From NCBI RefSeq assembly GCF_016862795.1, contig NZ_BONQ01000069.1, positions 62,001 to 126,000 of the forward strand: a stretch of 64,000 nucleotides of DNA, written 5' to 3'. A program made the translations under genes and the position numbers. The stretch is from Dactylosporangium siamense. Its GTDB lineage: Bacteria > Actinomycetota > Actinomycetes > Mycobacteriales > Micromonosporaceae. The notes beneath the pieces are model-generated. The model did not search any database and was not told the origin of the DNA. It saw nothing but the letters and a program-made list of their open reading frames with translations. The first letter of the stretch is position 1, and every line of letters starts with the position of its first letter. This document shows, piece by piece, positions 30,688-39,347 of this stretch.

Positions 30688-31647
30688 CTACAGCACTCTC
30701 GCTCCGGGCACGGGACCGGCGGCGGTGCGCACCGCGCGGCAGCAGTTGGCGGCCTCCAGGTCCGCCGCGAGCAGTGCGGCGTGCCTGGCGTCCTCGGCCA
30801 GGAAGACAACGGTCGGGCCGGAGCCGGAGACCAGCCCGGCGAGCGCGCCCGCGTCGAGCCCCGCGTCCAGCACCCCTCGCAGCTCCGGACGCAGGTGCAG
30901 CGCCGCGGCCTGCAGGTCGTTGACGAGGTGCGCGGCGAGCACGTCGGGGTCCTTCTGGCGCAGCGCGGCCAGCAGCCCGTCCGGCGCTCCCGCCTCGCTC
31001 TGGGCGCCCAACTGGTCGAACGTCTTGTAGACGGTCGGCGTCGACAGGCCCTCCTCGGCGACGGCCAGGACCCAGTGCCACGCGTGCCCGCCGGTCAGGA
31101 CGGGGCTGACCAGCTCGCCGCGGCCGGTGCCCAGCGCGGTGCCGCCCAGGACCAGGAACGGGATGTCCGAGCCCAGGGTCGCGGCGATGCCGGCGAGGTC
31201 GTCCCGGGACAGCCCGGTCCCCCACAGCTGGTCGCAGGCGACCAGCGCGGCGGCCGCGTCGGCGCTGCCGCCGGCCAGGCCCGCGGCGATCGGGATCTGC
31301 TTCTTCAGGTGCAGCCGGGCGTGCGGGTCGTGACCCGTCTCGTCCGCCAGGGCCCGCGCCGCCCGGATGACGAGGTTGTCCTCGTCGAGCGACAGCTGGC
31401 CGGTGCCCTCACCCTCCATGGTGAGCGTCAGCGTGTCGCCGCGGCGGGCGGTGATCTCGTCGTAGAGCCCGATCGCGTGGTACACCGTGGTCAGCTCGTG
31501 GAAGCCGTCGGAGCGCAGCGGGCCGACGTGCAGATGGAGGTTGATCTTCGCGGGCACGCGGACCCGGACCGGTCCGTGCGCGGCCAGGCGCGGCCGGTCG
31601 AACTCCTCGTCATCGTCGGAGAAGAGCGGCTCGGTCACGTGGTGCAC
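30688..31647 (-). CDS. ispE: 4-diphosphocytidyl-2-C-methyl-D-erythritol kinase
   Basis: 319 residues of the GHMP kinase superfamily; fourth step of the MEP isoprenoid pathway. The motif PIAAGLAGGSADAAAAL (ATP-binding, near residue 119) and VPAKINLHLHVG near the N-terminus identify it, as does LVSGSGPTVVFL in the C-terminal part. GTG at 31645-31647 is taken as start; GTG 31636-31638 has a similarly weak AGG-containing site. It follows rsmA by 21 bp in the conserved tatD-rsmA-ispE order. Confidence 0.93.
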   Translation of the reverse strand: MHHVTEPLFSDDDEEFDRPRLAAHGPVRVRVPAKINLHLHVGPLRSDGFHELTTVYHAIGLYDEITARRGDTLTLTMEGEGTGQLSLDEDNLVIRAARALADETGHDPHARLHLKKQIPIAAGLAGGSADAAAALVACDQLWGTGLSRDDLAGIAATLGSDIPFLVLGGTALGTGRGELVSPVLTGGHAWHWVLAVAEEGLSTPTVYKTFDQLGAQSEAGAPDGLLAALRQKDPDVLAAHLVNDLQAAALHLRPELRGVLDAGLDAGALAGLVSGSGPTVVFLAEDARHAALLAADLEAANCCRAVRTAAGPVPGARVL

Positions 31648-31668
31648 CCTACCTGGGCCGCGCCTCCG

Positions 31669-32508
31669 TCAGGCCCGCACCTGCCGCTGGCTCGCGATGC
31701 GGGCGAAGTCCTGCACCGTGAGCTGCTCCCCGCGGGCGCCGGGATCGACCGCCGCGGCCCGCAGGATCCGCTCGGCGACGTCGGGCCCGCCGGCCCAGCC
31801 CGCGAGCGCGGCCCGCAAGGTCTTGCGGCGCTGCGCGAACGCGGCGTCCACCACGGCGAACGTCGCCTTGCGGTCGGCGCCGGCGGGCGGCTCCCGCCGC
31901 GTGAACGCGACGAGGCCCGAGTCGACGTTCGGCACCGGCCAGAAGACGCTCGGCGGCACCTTGCCGGCCAGCTTCGAGGTGGCATACCAGGCGAGCTTCA
32001 CGCTCGGCACGCCGTAGACGCGGCCGCCGGGGCCGGCGACGAGCCGGTCCGCGACCTCCTTCTGCACCATGACCAGACCCTTGCGCAGCGACGGCAGGGT
32101 CGCCAGGAGGTGCAGCACGACGGGCACGGCGACGTTGTACGGCAGGTTCGCCACCAGCGCGGTCGGCTCCTGGTCGACCTCGGCCCTCAGCGCGTCGCCC
32201 TCGATCACGTGCAACCGGTCCGCGTGCTCCGGGGCGAACCGGGCGGCCGTGCCGGGCAGCGCCTTGGCCAGCACCGGGTCGATCTCCACGGCACACACGG
32301 TCTTCGCCGCTTCGAGCAGGCCGAGGGTGAGCGAGCCGAGTCCCGGGCCCACCTCCAGGGCCACGTCCTCGCCGGTGAGCTCGGCGGCGCGCACGATCCG
32401 GCGGACCGTGTTGGGGTCGTGGACGAAGTTCTGCCCCAGCTGCTTGGTCGGCCGGATGCCGAGCGACGCGGCGAGCTCCCGGATCTCCGCCGGCCCGAGC
32501 AGCGTCAT
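31669..32508 (-). CDS. rsmA: 16S rRNA A1518/A1519 dimethyltransferase
   Basis: 279 residues. It dimethylates two adenosines in the 3' loop of 16S rRNA (KsgA). SAM-binding motif I is [18 protein letters not shown]; the catalytic motif IV is NLPYN; QNFVHD near residue 25 is the family N-terminal mark. The ATG overlaps the tatD stop (ATGA at 32505-32508). Confidence 0.95.
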   Translation of the reverse strand: MTLLGPAEIRELAASLGIRPTKQLGQNFVHDPNTVRRIVRAAELTGEDVALEVGPGLGSLTLGLLEAAKTVCAVEIDPVLAKALPGTAARFAPEHADRLHVIEGDALRAEVDQEPTALVANLPYNVAVPVVLHLLATLPSLRKGLVMVQKEVADRLVAGPGGRVYGVPSVKLAWYATSKLAGKVPPSVFWPVPNVDSGLVAFTRREPPAGADRKATFAVVDAAFAQRRKTLRAALAGWAGGPDVAERILRAAAVDPGARGEQLTVQDFARIASQRQVRA

Positions 32509-33362
32509 CGCCACTCGCCGAACGCGCGGGTGCCGTTGGCGGAGATGGCCGCGCACAGCGCGTCCAGGTCGTGCCCGGTCACCTCGGCCAGGGCGCGGAC
32601 CGTCAGCGGGATCAGGTAGCTGGCGTTCGGCCGGCCGCGGAACGGTGTCGGGGTGAGGAACGGCGCGTCGGTCTCCACCAGGAGCCCGTCCAGCGGGGTG
32701 ATCGCGGCGGCGGCCCGCAGGTCCTTCGCGTTGCCGAAGGTGACGGTGCCGGCGAAGCTCAGCAGGAAGCCACGGTCCAGGCACTCCCGGGCGAACGCCT
32801 CGTCGCCGGAGAAGCAGTGCATGACGACCTGGTCCGGGGCACCCTCCTCGTCCAGCACCCGCAGGATGTCCTCGTGCGCGTCGCGGTCGTGGATGACGAG
32901 GGTCTTGCCGTGCCGCTTCGCGATCCCGATGTGCGCCCGGAAGCTCTCGTGCTGAGCCTTGCGCCCGTCGTCGCCGGTGCGGAAGTAGTCCAGCCCGGTC
33001 TCGCCGATGCCCCGGACCCGCGGGTGTGCGGCGAGGCGCTCGATCTCCCGCAGCGCGTCGTCCAGGTCCGGCAGGCGCGGGGCGTCATTGGGGTGCAACG
33101 CCACCGTCGCGACCACACCGGGGTGCCGCTCCGCCACCTGTACACCCCACTGCGACGACGCCACGTCGACTCCGACCTGCACGAGCCGGTCGACGCCGGC
33201 CGCTTCGGCCAGCGCGATGGCGTCGGCCACGGTCGACGGACCGCCGACCCCGTCGTCCTCGAGGGTGATGTCGATGTGGGTGTGGCTGTCCAGCACCGCG
33301 ACCGGCAGCGGCTCGGGCGGCGGAGGGAACGTGCCCTCCCGGCTGTGTTTTCTGGCACTCAT
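32505..33362 (-). CDS. tatD: TatD-family metal-dependent hydrolase
   Basis: 285 residues. Metal ligands are in DSHTHID near the N-terminus, [14 protein letters not shown] and VETDAPF. Family members have DNase or D-aminoacyl-tRNA deacylase-like activity; the exact role is unsettled. The ATG at 33360-33362 is preferred; a longer reading to 33398 exists without a ribosome binding site. Confidence 0.9.
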   Translation of the reverse strand: MSARKHSREGTFPPPPEPLPVAVLDSHTHIDITLEDDGVGGPSTVADAIALAEAAGVDRLVQVGVDVASSQWGVQVAERHPGVVATVALHPNDAPRLPDLDDALREIERLAAHPRVRGIGETGLDYFRTGDDGRKAQHESFRAHIGIAKRHGKTLVIHDRDAHEDILRVLDEEGAPDQVVMHCFSGDEAFARECLDRGFLLSFAGTVTFGNAKDLRAAAAITPLDGLLVETDAPFLTPTPFRGRPNASYLIPLTVRALAEVTGHDLDALCAAISANGTRAFGEWR

Positions 33363-33443
33363 CGGCGTTAAGCATGCCACCCCCGGTCCGGCGTTCACGA
33401 TTCGTTCACCTGAGGTGCATCACCCCGCCTTAGCGTCGCGAAT

Positions 33444-34664
33444 GTGACAGTCATCGGGCATGCGGAAGGGTCGGCGACCCACAGCGTGACCCTCGACGGG
33501 ACCACATATCCCGCGGAGGAGATCGCGCAGGGCGCCGCCTTCGAGGTGTACGCGACCCAACCCGGCCCCGGCTTCCTGCCCAACCCGCGCCCCGGCGCCC
33601 GCTGGCCGTTCCGGCGTTTCGTGCACGCCACCGAGGTCGCCGCCTTCACGAGCCCCTCGGGCCCGGCGGGCTTCTCGGGTTACGAGGACGAGCCGCTGCT
33701 CATGCCGGTGACCCGGGCCCTGGACTGGACCGGCCTGCACAAGCTGACCCAGACCCCGTCCGCCGCCGCCCAGCTCGCCCCGATCCGCCGCACCGCGGCC
33801 ATCCGGCGCGGCACCCGCATGATCAAGTTCCTGACCGGCCGCCAGCTCGGCGGCCACCTGCGCGGCTGGCCGATCAGCGGCTTCTGCTACCGCGCCTTCG
33901 ACGTCGCCCACCTGCGCACCCCGATCGACCTGGCGATCCTCAGCGGCGGCATCCCGGAGTCCGACGGCGGCGTCGTCTTCGCGATCCGCTGGCGGGCCGT
34001 GGACGAGTGGGACTACGAGGTGCCCCTCGCCGACTCGTACGCCGGCCTCATCTCCATGCCACCGCACGACCGGCTCGGCTCCCCCGTCATCGGCACCGGC
34101 TTCGCCCCGAGCGGCCGGCACATCGTGCCCGAGTTCGTCACCCGCGACCTCGCCGAGCTGCCCGTCCCGGCCAACACGTCCCTGGTCGCCTACACCGGCG
34201 ACGGGACCGAGGTGACGCTCTACACGTACCTGCCGGAGCAGCGCGCGTGGAGCCGCATGCACGGCCCCCAGTGGCGCCACCTGCTGCCCGAGACGATCGC
34301 CGCGGACCAGGAGTACTTCCCGACCGCCACGCCCCTGACCCGGTACGTGGGCCGCTACCGCGACAACGTGTACGAGGCGATCGTCGACCCGCCCGGCGAG
34401 TTCCGGGTCGCGGCGAAGACCCGCGCCGCCCGCTACCCCCTGGACGCCCTGGCCCGCCGCATCCCGTCGGCCACCTGGCGCAACGCGCCCTGCACCGTCA
34501 TCCGCGAGGAGGGCGACTGGCTCCGCCTCCGCCTGAGCCGCCCGGACGGCGACGCCGTCGCCCGCCTCGGTGCACACTGCGTGGAGCGCGGCCTGTACGA
34601 AGCCTGGGCCCCAGGCGCCGAGGTCACCGACGCCCGCGAAGACGACCACTGGTTCGACTTGTAA
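33444..34664 (+). CDS. protein of unknown function, 406 residues
   Basis: I do not recognise a named family. The protein is soluble by composition, with no signal peptide or transmembrane helix. Three similarly sized parts can be seen: an N-terminal region with many Pro and aromatic residues (PGPGFLPNPRPGARWPFRRF), a middle part rich in beta-type sequence (LVAYTGDGTEVTLYTYLPEQ), and a C-terminal part with RYVGRYRDNVYEAIVDPPGEF. The minus-10 box TAGCGT (33431-33436) ends 7 bp before the GTG, so it is probably leaderless. GC-rich third positions along the whole length show it is a real gene. Confidence 0.75.
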   Translation: MTVIGHAEGSATHSVTLDGTTYPAEEIAQGAAFEVYATQPGPGFLPNPRPGARWPFRRFVHATEVAAFTSPSGPAGFSGYEDEPLLMPVTRALDWTGLHKLTQTPSAAAQLAPIRRTAAIRRGTRMIKFLTGRQLGGHLRGWPISGFCYRAFDVAHLRTPIDLAILSGGIPESDGGVVFAIRWRAVDEWDYEVPLADSYAGLISMPPHDRLGSPVIGTGFAPSGRHIVPEFVTRDLAELPVPANTSLVAYTGDGTEVTLYTYLPEQRAWSRMHGPQWRHLLPETIAADQEYFPTATPLTRYVGRYRDNVYEAIVDPPGEFRVAAKTRAARYPLDALARRIPSATWRNAPCTVIREEGDWLRLRLSRPDGDAVARLGAHCVERGLYEAWAPGAEVTDAREDDHWFDL

Positions 34665-34726
34665 GTAGGGCTGTTTCTTCCAGCCGGAAACCCGCCGATC
34701 ACCAAAGTGGCAGCACCAGGGGCCTC

Positions 34727-34782
34727 GCGACTACCTGGTTGATCGGTGGCCCGCGGCAGCCACTCATCAACCAGGTAGTCGC
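34727..34782. repeat. long palindrome with 17-bp perfect arms
   Basis: The arms GCGACTACCTGGTTGAT (34727-34743) and its exact complement (34766-34782) enclose 22 bases. The inner GTGGC and GCCAC also pair, leaving a loop of about 8 bases. The strand-symmetric hairpin lies between convergent genes and could act as a bidirectional terminator or be a REP-like unit. Confidence 0.75.
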
Positions 34783-34961
34783 CGTGTCAACAGCCCGGAG
34801 GCGGGGCAGCGCCCGGTCCGGTGGTCGGGCCCGCCTCCGTCGTCTCGCGCGCAGGGCGGGCGAGCCGGACGACAGACCTTGAGTGCCTCAAACCTCAACC
34901 CCCGGTCTTCAAATTGCCACGCGCACGCGTCCGAGTCGACCGCGCCCTCGGGGCGCAGGTC

Positions 34962-35006
34962 GTGCGAGCAACGCGAGCATTGGGGGTGTGGGGTGAGAAT
35001 CCCCCA
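34962..35006. repeat. short hairpin repeat, copy B
   Basis: The core CGAGCATTGGGGGTGTGGGG, then 7 bp, then CCCCCAC matches copy A at 22748-22789 apart from the loop and one base in the core. It lies 45 bp beyond the 3' end of the minus-strand marR gene. Confidence 0.6.
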
Positions 35007-35050
35007 CTGCTCTTCCGGCCGCAGGCCGCCGCGGAAGAAACAGCACAGCT

Positions 35051-35542
35051 TCAGCTGGCCTGCGCTTTTGTCGAGCCAGCTACGGGAGTACCCGCGGCGT
35101 GGGAGAACGACTGGAGGCCCTGGACCAGGGCGGCCCGGTCGTCCGGGGACATGCGGCGCAGGACGGCGGCGATCGTCTCCTGGCGCTGGCGGCCGAGCCC
35201 GTCCAGCAGCCGGCGGGCCGTCGGGGTCAGGACCAGCCACACCTCGCGCCGGTCGCGGTCGTCGTTGGTGCGGCGGAGCAGGTCGGCGGCCTCGAGGCGG
35301 TCGCAGAGGCGGCTGGCCGAGGAGGGCGCGGTGTGCAGCGCGATCGCCAGCTGGGTCAGGTTGATCGAGCCGGCCTGGTCCACGACGCCGAGGACGCGCA
35401 GCTGGGCGGCCGACACGCCGGAGTTGTCGTTGGCGGCGCTGGTGGCGAGGACCAGTGCCTGACCCGCGGCATCGACCAGTGCCGCGGCCAAGGAGGCCGC
35501 GTCGTCACTGCCAGCCGGGTGCGGTGAGGGTCGGCTCCGCAC
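35051..35542 (-). CDS. MarR-family transcriptional regulator
   Basis: 163 residues. The winged helix covers INLTQLAIALHTAPSSASRL with wing DDRDRREVWLVLTPTARRLL. The N-terminal 20 residues are Ser/Pro-rich. It lies 24 bp after the phosphatase gene at 35.6 kb and is probably co-transcribed with it. No conserved ligand residues can be named. Confidence 0.88.
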   Translation of the reverse strand: MRSRPSPHPAGSDDAASLAAALVDAAGQALVLATSAANDNSGVSAAQLRVLGVVDQAGSINLTQLAIALHTAPSSASRLCDRLEAADLLRRTNDDRDRREVWLVLTPTARRLLDGLGRQRQETIAAVLRRMSPDDRAALVQGLQSFSHAAGTPVAGSTKAQAS

Positions 35543-35566
35543 GTCGTCCTCCGGGGGTCGCGGGGA

Positions 35567-36751
35567 TCACGGGTCGGCTCTGGGCGACCAGTCGAGACAG
35601 ACGATCAGCGCATCGTCAGCGAGCTCGGCACCCGCGTGGTAGTCACGAAGGCTCCGCATGACGCTGCCGATGGCCTCGGCCGGTGGTTGCAACCGGGTCG
35701 ATCGTATGGCACGACTCAACTCACGCTCACCGTACGCGGCCTCGTTCGGCCGGGTGGCGGCGTGCACCCCGTCGCTGACGATGAAGAGACGGTCGCCGGG
35801 TTGGAGTCGCTCCTGCTCCTCGACGTATCTGGTGTCGCCGAACATGCCCAGTGGCAGCTGCGGGTCGAGGACCATGTCGCGGACCTGGCCGCCGCGGACC
35901 AGGAGCAGGCGGGGTGAGCCGGCGTCGATGACCCGCAGCTCGCCGGTGGCGATGTTGAGCGACAGCAGGAGGGTCGCCACGTGGCGGGTGCCGCCGTACT
36001 GGGAGGCGATCGCGTCGGCGGCGAGGACGGCCTGGTCGGCGAGGTCGCCGGGGGCGCTCTGGCCGGTGGGGATGGAGCGGCGGGCGTTGCGCATGGCGTT
36101 GACCGCGAGGGTGCTGAGCAGCGCGGCGTCCAGGCCGGTGCCCATGCCGTTGAGCGCGGTGACGGTGAGCCAGTCGCCGTTGACGGACCAGTCGAAGTGG
36201 TCGCCGCCGACGGCGTACGCCGGCTCCAGCTGCCCGGCGAACTTGATCCCGGGCTGGTCGTAGCCCCGGGCGGGTAGGAGGTCCCACTGCATCTCGGCGG
36301 CCATCGTCAGCCGCCCGCCGCGCCGGCGGTCGAGGTGGTAGCGGTCGGTGCGCTTGTACGCCGCCTGCAGCGCCACCGCGAAGGTGCCGGCCAGGTCGCG
36401 CAGCCCTTCCCGGGCCTGCTGCGCCCGCTCGGCGTCCAGGACCACGCTGAGCACCCCGACGCGCTCACCCCACGCGGTGATCGGCAGGTGCACCCGCGCC
36501 AGGGCGTGGCCCTCCCGGGCGTCCACGACGACCGTCTGGCTGGCGAACGCCCTGGTGGCCGCGGTCAGCTGGCTGTCCGCGGCGTCGGGTTCGTCGCCGC
36601 TGGGCGACAGCGTGGTGGAGCGGTAGTCGGCGAGCCACACGGTGCTGCTCTTCGTGCCGTGTGCCACGCTCAGGTGTGCGTCGAGCACCTCCACCAGGCG
36701 ATCAGGTGGTGTGGTGCGCAAAGCCTTCTCGATGGAGCCAACGCCGGACAT
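35567..36751 (-). CDS. GAF-like plus PPM/SpoIIE serine phosphatase
   Basis: 394 residues. The first 135 residues resemble a GAF sensor domain; the rest is a SpoIIE-type PPM phosphatase that would reverse phosphorylation of an anti-sigma antagonist-like protein. Metal-binding Asp residues are present in VGGDHFD, SDGVHA and ADDALIVCL. In the motif usually DVMGHG it reads LNGMGTG, so the metal-binding Asp is Asn and the His is Thr. Activity may be reduced or altered. It is upstream of marR in the same direction. Confidence 0.85.
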   Translation of the reverse strand: MSGVGSIEKALRTTPPDRLVEVLDAHLSVAHGTKSSTVWLADYRSTTLSPSGDEPDAADSQLTAATRAFASQTVVVDAREGHALARVHLPITAWGERVGVLSVVLDAERAQQAREGLRDLAGTFAVALQAAYKRTDRYHLDRRRGGRLTMAAEMQWDLLPARGYDQPGIKFAGQLEPAYAVGGDHFDWSVNGDWLTVTALNGMGTGLDAALLSTLAVNAMRNARRSIPTGQSAPGDLADQAVLAADAIASQYGGTRHVATLLLSLNIATGELRVIDAGSPRLLLVRGGQVRDMVLDPQLPLGMFGDTRYVEEQERLQPGDRLFIVSDGVHAATRPNEAAYGERELSRAIRSTRLQPPAEAIGSVMRSLRDYHAGAELADDALIVCLDWSPRADP

Positions 36752-36785
36752 GCGAGCCCTTCACCATCCACGACCGAAGCCTTTG

Positions 36786-36810
36786 CTTGCCGTGCGGCAA
36801 ACAATATAAG
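36786..36810 (-). promoter_or_regulatory. candidate -10 box and palindrome upstream of the phosphatase
   Basis: TATATT on the minus strand (36805-36810) is an AT-rich -10-like box in otherwise GC-rich DNA. Directly downstream lies TTGCCG-TG-CGGCAA (36786-36799), a perfect dyad that could be an operator. No -35 box is recognised. Confidence 0.4.
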
Positions 36811-36851
36811 GCAGTCCGTCGACTGTGGTGGTACCCAGCCACCTCGTGGTG

Positions 36852-38420
36852 CTACACCCAGCGCGATCCGAGCCACATCCGGGAGAACCACTCGGTGTAC
36901 GTAATGTCCATACCACTATAGATTGGGTAGAAATAGAAGAAACAGGCGGCGACGAGCAGGACGTACGCGCCCGCGACGACCGCCCCGATCAGCCGGTGGT
37001 CGCTGGCGGGCTTCACGTGCCGGGGCGGGCCGATGATCGCGCCCAGCACGTACACCACCGCCAGGACCAGGAACGGCTCGGCCGGCAGGGCGTAGAAGTA
37101 GAACATCGTGCGGTGCTCGGGCATCGACTGGAACCAGGGCACGATGCCGGCGAGGGCGCACACCATGATGAGCCAGGCACGGCCGTCGCGGCGGGCGATC
37201 GCGAGCCAGCCCAGCGCGATCAGCGCCGGCAGGAACGACCACCACAGCACCGGCGTGCCGAGCAGCAGGATCTCCGAGGCGCAGCTGCTCGCGTCGCACG
37301 GCCCGTCGGTGTTCCAGTAGAACGCCACCGGGCGGCCCAGCAGCAGCCACATCCAGGGCCAGGACTGGTACTGGTGTTTCGTGCTGAGCCCGGTGTGGAA
37401 CTTGTACGCCTCGTGGTGGTAGTGCCACAGGTTGTACAGCGGGTCGATGATCGGCCGGTCGCTCGAGAGCCCGTTGGTCTGCGCGTACCAGTGCCGGAAG
37501 TAGCCGTCGTCGGAGAGGAACCAGCCGGTCCAGGTCACGAGGTAGGCGGCGAGCGCGAGGCCGAACACGGCGAAGATCCAGCCGCCGTCGTCGAGGATGC
37601 CGTCGCGGATCGAGTGCCGCGAACCGGCCGCGCGGCGGGCGCTGATGTCGAAGATCAGCGTCAGCGCGACGAAGAGCAGCACGTACCACAACGCGCTCCA
37701 CTTGACGCCGCAGGCGAGGCCGAGGGAGACGGCGCAGGCCAGCCGGTACCAGGGGATCCCGAGGTGGGGCCGGTTGCCGGCACCGGGCCGGCTCGGGTCG
37801 ACGCCGCGCTCCAGGGCCGCGAGCCACCTGGCCCGGCGCTGCTCGCGGTCCAGGACCAGGAAGTAGAACGCGACCACGATCCAGAACATCAGGAAGATGT
37901 CCAGCAACGCCGCCCGCGACAGCACGAAATGCATGCCGTCCAGCGACATCAACAACCCCGCCGTCGCCGCCAGCAACGTCGAACGGAACAACCGCCGCGC
38001 CGCCAGGACGATCAGCAGGATCGACACCACCCCGACCGTGACCGCCGCGATCCGCCACCCGAACGAGTTGTACCCGAAGATCTGCTCGCCGAGCCCGATC
38101 ATCCACTTCCCCAGCGGCGGATGCACCACATACTGCGGGGTGCTGTCCTCCGGGTTCCACTCCACCCCGTGCTGCAACAGGTCCCACGCCTCGTTCGCGT
38201 AGTAGACCTCGTCGAAGATCGTCTCCTTCGGATGCGACAGATTCACCATCCGCAGCAGCAGACCGATCCCCGTGACCAGGATCGCCGCCAACCAGAACCC
38301 CGGCGTCGCACGCGCCGGCCGGGCGAGCCGGCGACGCACCGCGTCGTCAACCGCATGGACCGGGGAAGGCTCAACCGCCGGCGGCGGCGTCTGGCTTGCG
38401 TCGGTCAGCACCGAGGTCAT
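36852..38420 (-). CDS. pmt: dolichyl-phosphate-mannose-type protein O-mannosyltransferase
   Basis: 522 residues, a multi-spanning GT39 enzyme that moves mannose from polyprenyl-phosphate-mannose to Ser/Thr of exported proteins (like M. tuberculosis Rv1002c). The catalytic DE pair is in TIFDEVYYANEAW in the first outer loop; HPPLGKW and GLACGVKWSALW are further family marks. About ten to eleven helices. The minus-strand -10 box TACGAT (38427-38432) ends 6 bp before the ATG, so the transcript is probably leaderless. Divergent from rsmI, a conserved actinobacterial arrangement. Confidence 0.92.
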   Translation of the reverse strand: MTSVLTDASQTPPPAVEPSPVHAVDDAVRRRLARPARATPGFWLAAILVTGIGLLLRMVNLSHPKETIFDEVYYANEAWDLLQHGVEWNPEDSTPQYVVHPPLGKWMIGLGEQIFGYNSFGWRIAAVTVGVVSILLIVLAARRLFRSTLLAATAGLLMSLDGMHFVLSRAALLDIFLMFWIVVAFYFLVLDREQRRARWLAALERGVDPSRPGAGNRPHLGIPWYRLACAVSLGLACGVKWSALWYVLLFVALTLIFDISARRAAGSRHSIRDGILDDGGWIFAVFGLALAAYLVTWTGWFLSDDGYFRHWYAQTNGLSSDRPIIDPLYNLWHYHHEAYKFHTGLSTKHQYQSWPWMWLLLGRPVAFYWNTDGPCDASSCASEILLLGTPVLWWSFLPALIALGWLAIARRDGRAWLIMVCALAGIVPWFQSMPEHRTMFYFYALPAEPFLVLAVVYVLGAIIGPPRHVKPASDHRLIGAVVAGAYVLLVAACFFYFYPIYSGMDITYTEWFSRMWLGSRWV

Positions 38421-38458
38421 TGCGCGATCGTAGGCGGTGGGATGCCACCATCGCACAT

Positions 38459-39280
38459 GTGCCATTGATTCTGCTCGGAGCTCCGCTGGGCAATCCCGAG
38501 GACGCCTCGCCCAGGCTGCGGTCGGTCCTCGCCACCGCTGACATCGTCGCCGCCGAGGACACCCGCCGGCTGGGCCGCCTCGCCCAGGCCCTCGGTGTCA
38601 CCATCGGCGGCCGGCTCGTCAGCTATTTCGAGGGCAACGAGGAGCGCCGCACGCCCGAGCTCGCGGACCTGCTCGCCGGCGGGGCGACCGTCGCGGTCGT
38701 CACCGACGGCGGCATGCCCAGCGTCTCCGACCCCGGGTTCAGGCTGGTGCGGGCGGCGGTGGCGTTGGGGGTACCGGTGAGCGTCGCACCCGGTCCGAGC
38801 GCCGTCACGACCGCCCTCGCCGTGTCCGGGCTGCCCTGCGACCGGTTCTGCTTCGAGGGGTTCCCGCCCCGGAAGCAGGGCGAGCGGCGCGCGTACTTCG
38901 CGTCCCTGGCGGCCGAACCACGGACCCTGGTCTTCTTCGAGTCCCCGCACCGCGTCGAGGACACCATGCGCGACCTGGCCACCGCCTTCGGCGCGGACCG
39001 CCCGGCGGCACTGTGCCGCGAGCTGACGAAGACCTACGAGGAGATCCGCCGCGGCACGCTCGGCGAGCTGGCGCAGGACGCGGCGTCGGCCCGCGGCGAG
39101 ATCACCCTGGTCGTCGGCGGCGCGCCCGCGGTCCAGCAGGAGCGCCCGAGCGATGAGGCCCTGTCCGCGTCGGTCGCCGCGCTGGTCGCCGCGGGCGCGA
39201 CGAAGAAGGACGCGATCACGGAGGTGGCGACCCGGTTCGACCTGCCGAGACGCGAGGTGTACGCGGCCGCCCACGCCTGA
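38459..39280 (+). CDS. rsmI: 16S rRNA 2'-O-ribose C1402 methyltransferase
   Basis: 273 residues of the tetrapyrrole-methylase fold. Marks: VPLILLGAPLGNPEDASPR at the N-terminus, VAAEDTRR, VTDGGMPSVSDPG and FEGFPPRKQGERR. GTG at 38459-38461 is the start. CACCAT (38446-38451), 7 bp upstream, is a weak -10 and would make it leaderless. It is convergent with the next gene, and a 21-bp-arm palindrome separates them. Confidence 0.93.
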   Translation: MPLILLGAPLGNPEDASPRLRSVLATADIVAAEDTRRLGRLAQALGVTIGGRLVSYFEGNEERRTPELADLLAGGATVAVVTDGGMPSVSDPGFRLVRAAVALGVPVSVAPGPSAVTTALAVSGLPCDRFCFEGFPPRKQGERRAYFASLAAEPRTLVFFESPHRVEDTMRDLATAFGADRPAALCRELTKTYEEIRRGTLGELAQDAASARGEITLVVGGAPAVQQERPSDEALSASVAALVAAGATKKDAITEVATRFDLPRREVYAAAHA

Positions 39281-39294
39281 AACTTCCACGTCCG

Positions 39295-39347
39295 GTTGAC
39301 CTTGGACACTTTGTCACCCAGGACCCGACAAAGTGTCCAAGGTCAAC
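39295..39347. repeat. palindrome with 21-bp perfect arms between convergent genes
   Basis: The left arm (39295-39315) begins GTTGACCTTGG and ends ACTTTGTC; the right arm (39327-39347) is its exact complement. The loop is 11 bases. It starts 14 bp after the rsmI stop and its last base is the first base of the TAG of the gene on the other strand. Symmetry and position suggest a bidirectional terminator or a REP-like unit. Confidence 0.8.

Larger units (their letters stand above)
34665..35050. other. repeat-rich intergenic region (386 bp)
   Basis: No gene is supported. The region holds a 12-bp inverted pair, GCTGTTTCTTCC (34669-34680) and its complement (35033-35044), near its two ends. Inside lie the long hairpin 34727-34782 and the short hairpin repeat 34962-35006. 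A bulged hairpin at 35012-35040 probably terminates the marR transcript. The layout resembles a small non-autonomous element or a decayed remnant, but no target-site duplication is evident. Confidence 0.5.
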
